Assembly: GCA_036388475.1 (NCBI GenBank)
Contig: DASVRT010000088.1
Coordinates: 28,022 to 92,021, forward strand
Direction of reading: 5' to 3'
DNA length: 64,000 nt
Origin: JALZHR01 sp036388475
Lineage (GTDB): Bacteria > Acidobacteriota > Blastocatellia > Pyrinomonadales > Pyrinomonadaceae
Part shown: positions 59,522-64,000 of the stretch, one piece after another
Numbering within the stretch: position 1 is the stretch's first letter
How the letters are laid out: every line of letters begins with the position of its first letter
Made by a program: the position numbers and the translations under genes
The notes under the pieces: model-generated
Database searches by the model: none
Seen by the model: the letters and a program-made list of their open reading frames with translations, nothing else
What the model was told of the DNA's origin: nothing

Positions 59522-59734
59522 GTGCGCGGCGAAATGTCCCCGGAATTAATGCGCGAGCGTGCTTCTGTGATAGTTATCGGCAGCAATGCGAAAATGTTCC
59601 CTCAACGAAAAATTATTATTAAATTTGAAGAAAAAACGCCGTTAATGCCGATTGATAAGCAGATGACGGATAGCCTAAAAACTCTTCCCGGCAAAAACAT
59701 TTCCTCTTTTGTTTCACGTAAAGGAATTTTTTAA
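59522..59734 (+). CDS. Possible 70-residue hypothetical protein
   Basis: GTG 59522 or ATG 59534 opens a frame to TAA at about 59734 with mixed composition (MSPELMRERASVIVIGSNAK). No signal or motif and no clear Shine-Dalgarno site. The 320-base gap holds nothing else visible except the promoter region of the next gene. Confidence 0.3.
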   Translation: MRGEMSPELMRERASVIVIGSNAKMFPQRKIIIKFEEKTPLMPIDKQMTDSLKTLPGKNISSFVSRKGIF

Positions 59735-59800
59735 TCTTGTCTTTCGGGCATAGAAAAATAGACTGTGAGTAGAGTTGTCAGGAATTTACGGGGAGAAATA

Positions 59801-62800
59801 ATGATGAGGATGGGAAGACGATTATACTTTATCGGGCTGGCATTCGTAATTTTATGCGTTGTTTTCGGCAATCAGGTTGCCACGATGCAGGATAGAGAAA
59901 TCAGCGAAAACGCCTCACTGCCGCCGACGCCGGCGCCCGCCGCCGGTATTCAGCTTCAGCCGCAAATCGCCAAAGGCGCGAATTCATCGCTCGCTGTCTG
60001 GGCGGATAAAAGAACCGTGCTCGGGCGTTACGTTCCCGACGATAATGCCGGAACCGGGAGCAACACGGACATTTACGCGGCGCGTTACGACGCGCAGGGA
60101 AATTTGATTGACACCGCGCCGATAGTCGTTGCCGAAGCCATCTATGAACAGTATTACCCGCGCGTCGCGTGGAACGGGCAAAACTGGCTCGTCACCTGGA
60201 TAACGAAACGCCGGACAAATCAATTTAACACCGACATCCTCGCCGTCCGCATTTCGCCTGAAGGCAGAGTTCTCGATACGACGCCGATTCCGATTTACAT
60301 CACGCCCGATGCGGTCGGCGACCCGTCTTATTTGAGCGTGACGAGCGACGGCACGAACTGGGCGGTCGTTTTCGGGCAAGGCTCGTATGATTCGAGTATT
60401 TTCGGCGTGCGCGTCGCGCCGGACGGCTCATTGATTGACCAGACGCCGAAAGTTTTATATCAGGATACGACTACTTCCGCGCCTTTCTGGGCGGACATCG
60501 CTTATTCAAACAATCAATTTCTCGTCGCCTGGGAACATATCGGCAATAACGGACACGGCATCCGGGCGCAAAGATTCGATAACAGTCTGAACGCAGTCGG
60601 CGCGCCGTTCAGCGTAAATTTATTTTCGGGCAGCGACGGAACTTCGGCGCGCGTCGCCTCCGACGGCGTAAATTATTTCGTTATCTGGCGCGAAGACCGT
60701 TTTGCCTACAGTGAGATTTTCGGCACGCGGATTTCCACCGACGGACAAGTTTTAGACCCGAACGGAATCAAGCTTTACGGCAGTCCGGGCGATTACGTTC
60801 TGCCCTTCGATACTGCTTTGACCTGGGACGGCGCGAGTTACGTTGCCGCGTATCACTGCGGCGATACGGGCGTGACGGGAAACGTCTGCGCTAATCGCGT
60901 ACAGGCAAACGGCACGGCTTCGGCATCATTACCCATTCCGTCAACGAGCGGTTCGTCACAGCCCGGCGTCGGCGCGCTGGCGGGCGGCGGAACGCAAATT
61001 TTATGGGTTGACCGGCGTTTGAGTCCGGACGGCGACATTTTCGGCGTAAAATTCGGAACCGACAATTCGTTCGGCGCGCCCGCGCCCGCGAGCCTCGCCG
61101 CGCCGCGTGAAACAAATATTCGTTTTACGAAAACCGACGCGGGAAATTTCGCTTACAGTTATCGAAGCACGATTTCCGGCGAATCCAGCGTTTACCTGCA
61201 AAGACTCGCCGCCGGCGGCAATCCAATCGGCGAGCCGACTCTGGTCGTGCAGGGCGCGGAAGCAATCACGAATTCGTCGGTTGCCTGGAACGGCTCGGTT
61301 TATTTAGTCGTCTGGGAATTGAGCGGGCAAATTTACGGTCGGCGCGTCGGAGCGGACGGCGCGACGATTGGCGATGCGTTTCCGATTATGACGGGCTTTA
61401 CGCCGGATGTCGCCGCGCTCGGCACGCAGTTTCTGGTCGTCGTTTCCTTTCCGCAGACTTCCGAGATTCGCAACACGCGCGCCGTGCGCGTGGACGGCAG
61501 CGGAACGGTTCTCGGCGCGCCGGTCAAAATAGGAAATAATTTCGATTTGCGCCCGCGCGTTCGCGCCTTTGCCGCGCGCTGGCTGGTCGTCTGGGAATCG
61601 GATATTTCGCACGACAATCCGAGCTCGAACATCGTCGGCGCGTTTGTCGAGGCGGACGGCAGCTCGCCGGGCGAATTTTCCATCAGCGGTTTGTTTTCCG
61701 ACGCGCCGCACCTGGCGATTGGCGGCGACACGGCGCTGGTCGTCTGGCAAAACGGCGGAAAAATTTACGGTCGGCGCGTCAAAGCGGACGGCACGTTTTC
61801 AGGAAACGCTTTTCTCGTCGCGCAAGCTCCGCGAAGCCTTTTTGCACCGGCGGCGGCTTGGGACGGCTCGCGTTTCATCGTCACTTTCGCCGATTCGCGC
61901 AACAGCACGACGCTTCCGCCGCCGGACGTCTGGGCAACGCTGGTCGGGTTGGACGGAAGTCTTTTAACGCCGACGCATTTTCCGGTCGCCGCCTCGCCGC
62001 TGCCGGAAGAAATGCCTTCGGTCGAAGCGGCAAACGGCACGACCATTTTCGGCTATTCGCAGTTTGACGACCGCGCGCCTTATACAAGCTTCCGCGCTCG
62101 TTTGAGAAAATTCCCGTTCGACACGAATTTCAACGTCTCGCTGACGCCGTATCAACGTCAAATCGCGCCCGGCGCGACGACGGCTTACACGGTCAATGTC
62201 AGCGCGCAAAATAATTTTAACGGCGCGGTCGAATTGAGCGTTTACGGCTTGCCCGCCGGTGCGGCGGCAACGTTAAACCCGACGACCGTGACGGGAAGCG
62301 GCGCGGCGACGTTAACCGTCACGACTTCCGCGACAACGCCCGAAGATATTTATCGCCTGACGATAACCGCGACGAGCGCGTCGCAGCAGAGCACGACCGA
62401 AGCGGTTTTATTCGTTGACGACAACCCGCCGCCGGTCGGTTATGCGGTGACGGATTTGGGAACGCTCGGCGGCGCGGAAAGCGCGGCTTACGGCATTAAC
62501 AACAGCGGTCAGATTGTCGGCTACGCATTTAACGCCGCGCAGAAGCGGCGCGCATTTCTGTATGCGAACGGGCAGATGCAGGACTTGGGAACGCTCGGCG
62601 GGCAGACGGCTACGGCATACGGCATCAACGATGCGGGAAAAGTCGTCGGAATTTCCGGCATCAACGGTTTTGAAGATTCGCGCGCGTTTTTCTACAACGG
62701 CGCGACGGTGCAGAATCTCGGCGTTTACGAACCGAGCGGCAATGCCGATTACAGCGCCGCCTTTGCCGTCAACAATGCAAACCAGATTGTCGGCGAAACA

Positions 62801-64000
62801 TCAATCGTCAGCGGCAACCGGGTCGCATTTCTTTATCAAAATAATTCGATGACGCTGGTCGGAACGCCTTTCGCTTTCGATTCGGCACGCGACATCAACC
62901 ACGCGGGAAAAATCGTCGGCTCGGATTACGGCGGCGACGGTATTACCAAGTCGTACATCATCGACAGCAGCAATACGAATCCGGTTTTCATCGAAACGCT
63001 CGGCGGCAGAAACAGCTACGCCCGCGCCATTAATAATAACAATCAGGTGGTCGGCTCGGCGGATTATTCGCTGAACAATATTTTCCAGCACGCCTTTCTT
63101 TACAGCAACGGGCAGCTGCGCGACATCAACGATTTTAACGCGCCGCAAAGCTTCGCCTACGACATTAACGACGCGGGATTGATTGTCGGCAACATCAATC
63201 TGACAACCTTCGGCGACCCGCGCGCCTTCGTGCACGACGGCACGACGATGCGAAATTTGAATTCGCTGATTCCGCAAAATTCCGGCTGGGTTTTGCAGGA
63301 AGCCCGCGCCATTAACAACAACGGTCAAATCGTCGGCAAAGGCACGATAAACAATCAAACGCACGCTTTTCTGCTCAATCCGAACGGCTCGCAAAACGCG
63401 CCGCCAAGCATTCAAATCGTCAGCCCGGCTGCAAGTTCCAGCGCCGGCGAAGCCGAACACATCACCATCAGCGCGGACGCTTTCGACGCGGACGGCGCGA
63501 TTACGCGCGTCGAATTTTACGCTGACGGTGTTTTAATCGGCGCGTCAACCAGTAATCCATACGTAATTTTATGGACGAGCGCGATGCCGAATCATACATA
63601 CACGCTGACGGCGAAAGCGTTTGACAATGCCGGCGCGGCGACCGTTTCCGCGCCGGTGACGATAACCGTCGGCGGCACTTTGCAAAACAGGAGAACCGAA
63701 TTCGATTTCGACGGCGACGGCAAAGCAGACGTTTCCGTCTTTCGCCCGAACGACGGAACGTGGTATCTGCAAAACTCCTCGTCGGGATTCACCGCCGCAC
63801 AGTTCGGCATCAGCACCGATAAAATTGTGCCCGCCGATTATGACGGCGACGGCAAAACAGATGTCGCTGTTTATCGCGGCGGAACGTGGTATCTGTCGAG
63901 AAGTCAAGCAGGTTTCACAGGCGTTCAATTCGGCGCGCCTGACGATATTCCCGTTCCGGCGGATTTCGACGGCGACCGCAAAGCCGATTTGGCTGTCTTC
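59801..64000 (+). CDS. Giant secreted HAF / Ig / FG-GAP repeat protein (3' end outside the window)
   Basis: The frame from ATG 59801 (GGGGAGA 6 bases upstream) stays open to the end of the window: at least 1400 residues. Signal peptide (~1-28, VILCVVFGNQ), then a long region of beta repeats such as PRVAWNGQNWLVTW and SYVAAYHC (~50-760), a C2-like segment (~770-880), four or more HAF repeats (~885-1185; AYGINNSGQIVGYA, DLGTLGGQTATAYGIND), a bacterial Ig domain (~1205-1290; SIQIVSPAASSSAGE) and FG-GAP/VCBS repeats (~1300 on; FDFDGDGKADVSVFRP). Such proteins are surface or secreted adhesion-like proteins. The FG-GAP style is frequent in Blastocatellia. Confidence 0.88.
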   Translation, partial: MMRMGRRLYFIGLAFVILCVVFGNQVATMQDREISENASLPPTPAPAAGIQLQPQIAKGANSSLAVWADKRTVLGRYVPDDNAGTGSNTDIYAARYDAQGNLIDTAPIVVAEAIYEQYYPRVAWNGQNWLVTWITKRRTNQFNTDILAVRISPEGRVLDTTPIPIYITPDAVGDPSYLSVTSDGTNWAVVFGQGSYDSSIFGVRVAPDGSLIDQTPKVLYQDTTTSAPFWADIAYSNNQFLVAWEHIGNNGHGIRAQRFDNSLNAVGAPFSVNLFSGSDGTSARVASDGVNYFVIWREDRFAYSEIFGTRISTDGQVLDPNGIKLYGSPGDYVLPFDTALTWDGASYVAAYHCGDTGVTGNVCANRVQANGTASASLPIPSTSGSSQPGVGALAGGGTQILWVDRRLSPDGDIFGVKFGTDNSFGAPAPASLAAPRETNIRFTKTDAGNFAYSYRSTISGESSVYLQRLAAGGNPIGEPTLVVQGAEAITNSSVAWNGSVYLVVWELSGQIYGRRVGADGATIGDAFPIMTGFTPDVAALGTQFLVVVSFPQTSEIRNTRAVRVDGSGTVLGAPVKIGNNFDLRPRVRAFAARWLVVWESDISHDNPSSNIVGAFVEADGSSPGEFSISGLFSDAPHLAIGGDTALVVWQNGGKIYGRRVKADGTFSGNAFLVAQAPRSLFAPAAAWDGSRFIVTFADSRNSTTLPPPDVWATLVGLDGSLLTPTHFPVAASPLPEEMPSVEAANGTTIFGYSQFDDRAPYTSFRARLRKFPFDTNFNVSLTPYQRQIAPGATTAYTVNVSAQNNFNGAVELSVYGLPAGAAATLNPTTVTGSGAATLTVTTSATTPEDIYRLTITATSASQQSTTEAVLFVDDNPPPVGYAVTDLGTLGGAESAAYGINNSGQIVGYAFNAAQKRRAFLYANGQMQDLGTLGGQTATAYGINDAGKVVGISGINGFEDSRAFFYNGATVQNLGVYEPSGNADYSAAFAVNNANQIVGETSIVSGNRVAFLYQNNSMTLVGTPFAFDSARDINHAGKIVGSDYGGDGITKSYIIDSSNTNPVFIETLGGRNSYARAINNNNQVVGSADYSLNNIFQHAFLYSNGQLRDINDFNAPQSFAYDINDAGLIVGNINLTTFGDPRAFVHDGTTMRNLNSLIPQNSGWVLQEARAINNNGQIVGKGTINNQTHAFLLNPNGSQNAPPSIQIVSPAASSSAGEAEHITISADAFDADGAITRVEFYADGVLIGASTSNPYVILWTSAMPNHTYTLTAKAFDNAGAATVSAPVTITVGGTLQNRRTEFDFDGDGKADVSVFRPNDGTWYLQNSSSGFTAAQFGISTDKIVPADYDGDGKTDVAVYRGGTWYLSRSQAGFTGVQFGAPDDIPVPADFDGDRKADLAVF

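Overview
The window looks like a chromosomal segment of an Acidobacteriota bacterium, most likely class Blastocatellia (Pyrinomonadaceae-like). This is inferred from the mix of families, with no marker phylogeny: a very large secreted HAF/Ig/FG-GAP repeat protein, a tricorn-like protease, a sensor kinase with a Reg_prop propeller, CHAT-TPR and VIT-VWA proteins, and a lmo0937-type mini membrane protein, alongside ordinary Gram-negative housekeeping genes. I see no phage, insertion sequence or CRISPR array.

Layout. 0-11 kb is housekeeping: purH, then on the minus strand comEA-comEC (DNA uptake) and the tightly packed run lnt - small membrane gene - prfB - ftsK, in which prfB needs a programmed +1 frameshift. 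11-20 kb holds an alpha-oxoamine synthase, about 1 kb of non-coding DNA with a structured RNA candidate (13.3-13.5 kb), a TPR lipoprotein-like gene, tRNA-Glu(UUC), a lmo0937-type gene and polA. 20-27 kb holds a tricorn-like protease, an AraC regulator with a direct-repeat operator, a ferredoxin-MBL fusion and a GNAT enzyme.

27.3-44.8 kb is one long plus-strand block: response regulator, propeller histidine kinase, a membrane propeller protein, a 29-residue lipoprotein-like peptide, a VIT-VWA protein, a 2459-residue TPR protein and a membrane-anchored protein. Most junctions are ATGA overlaps, so I read it as one sensory and envelope module. Then come hutF-hutG (histidine catabolism).

47.3-57.8 kb looks like an ECF-sigma-controlled envelope or secretion module: a CHAT protease with a separate TPR paralog, a secreted M4 metalloprotease with three ChW repeats, a secreted protein, a Tat-exported protein with a hydrophobic tail, the ECF-like sigma factor and a probable anti-sigma factor. 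Three minus-strand transcription units in it share a 30-base promoter-like motif with identical spacing. This, together with the CHAT/TPR pair, is the best candidate for an undescribed system.

57.9-64 kb holds a secreted cyclophilin, a HAD-like hydrolase, small genes and the giant repeat protein that runs off the end.

A second theme is a family of degenerate heptanucleotide (7-bp) repeats, often in inverted arms. They occupy intergenic sites, abut stop codons, and in three genes are translated in frame ahead of a signal peptide.
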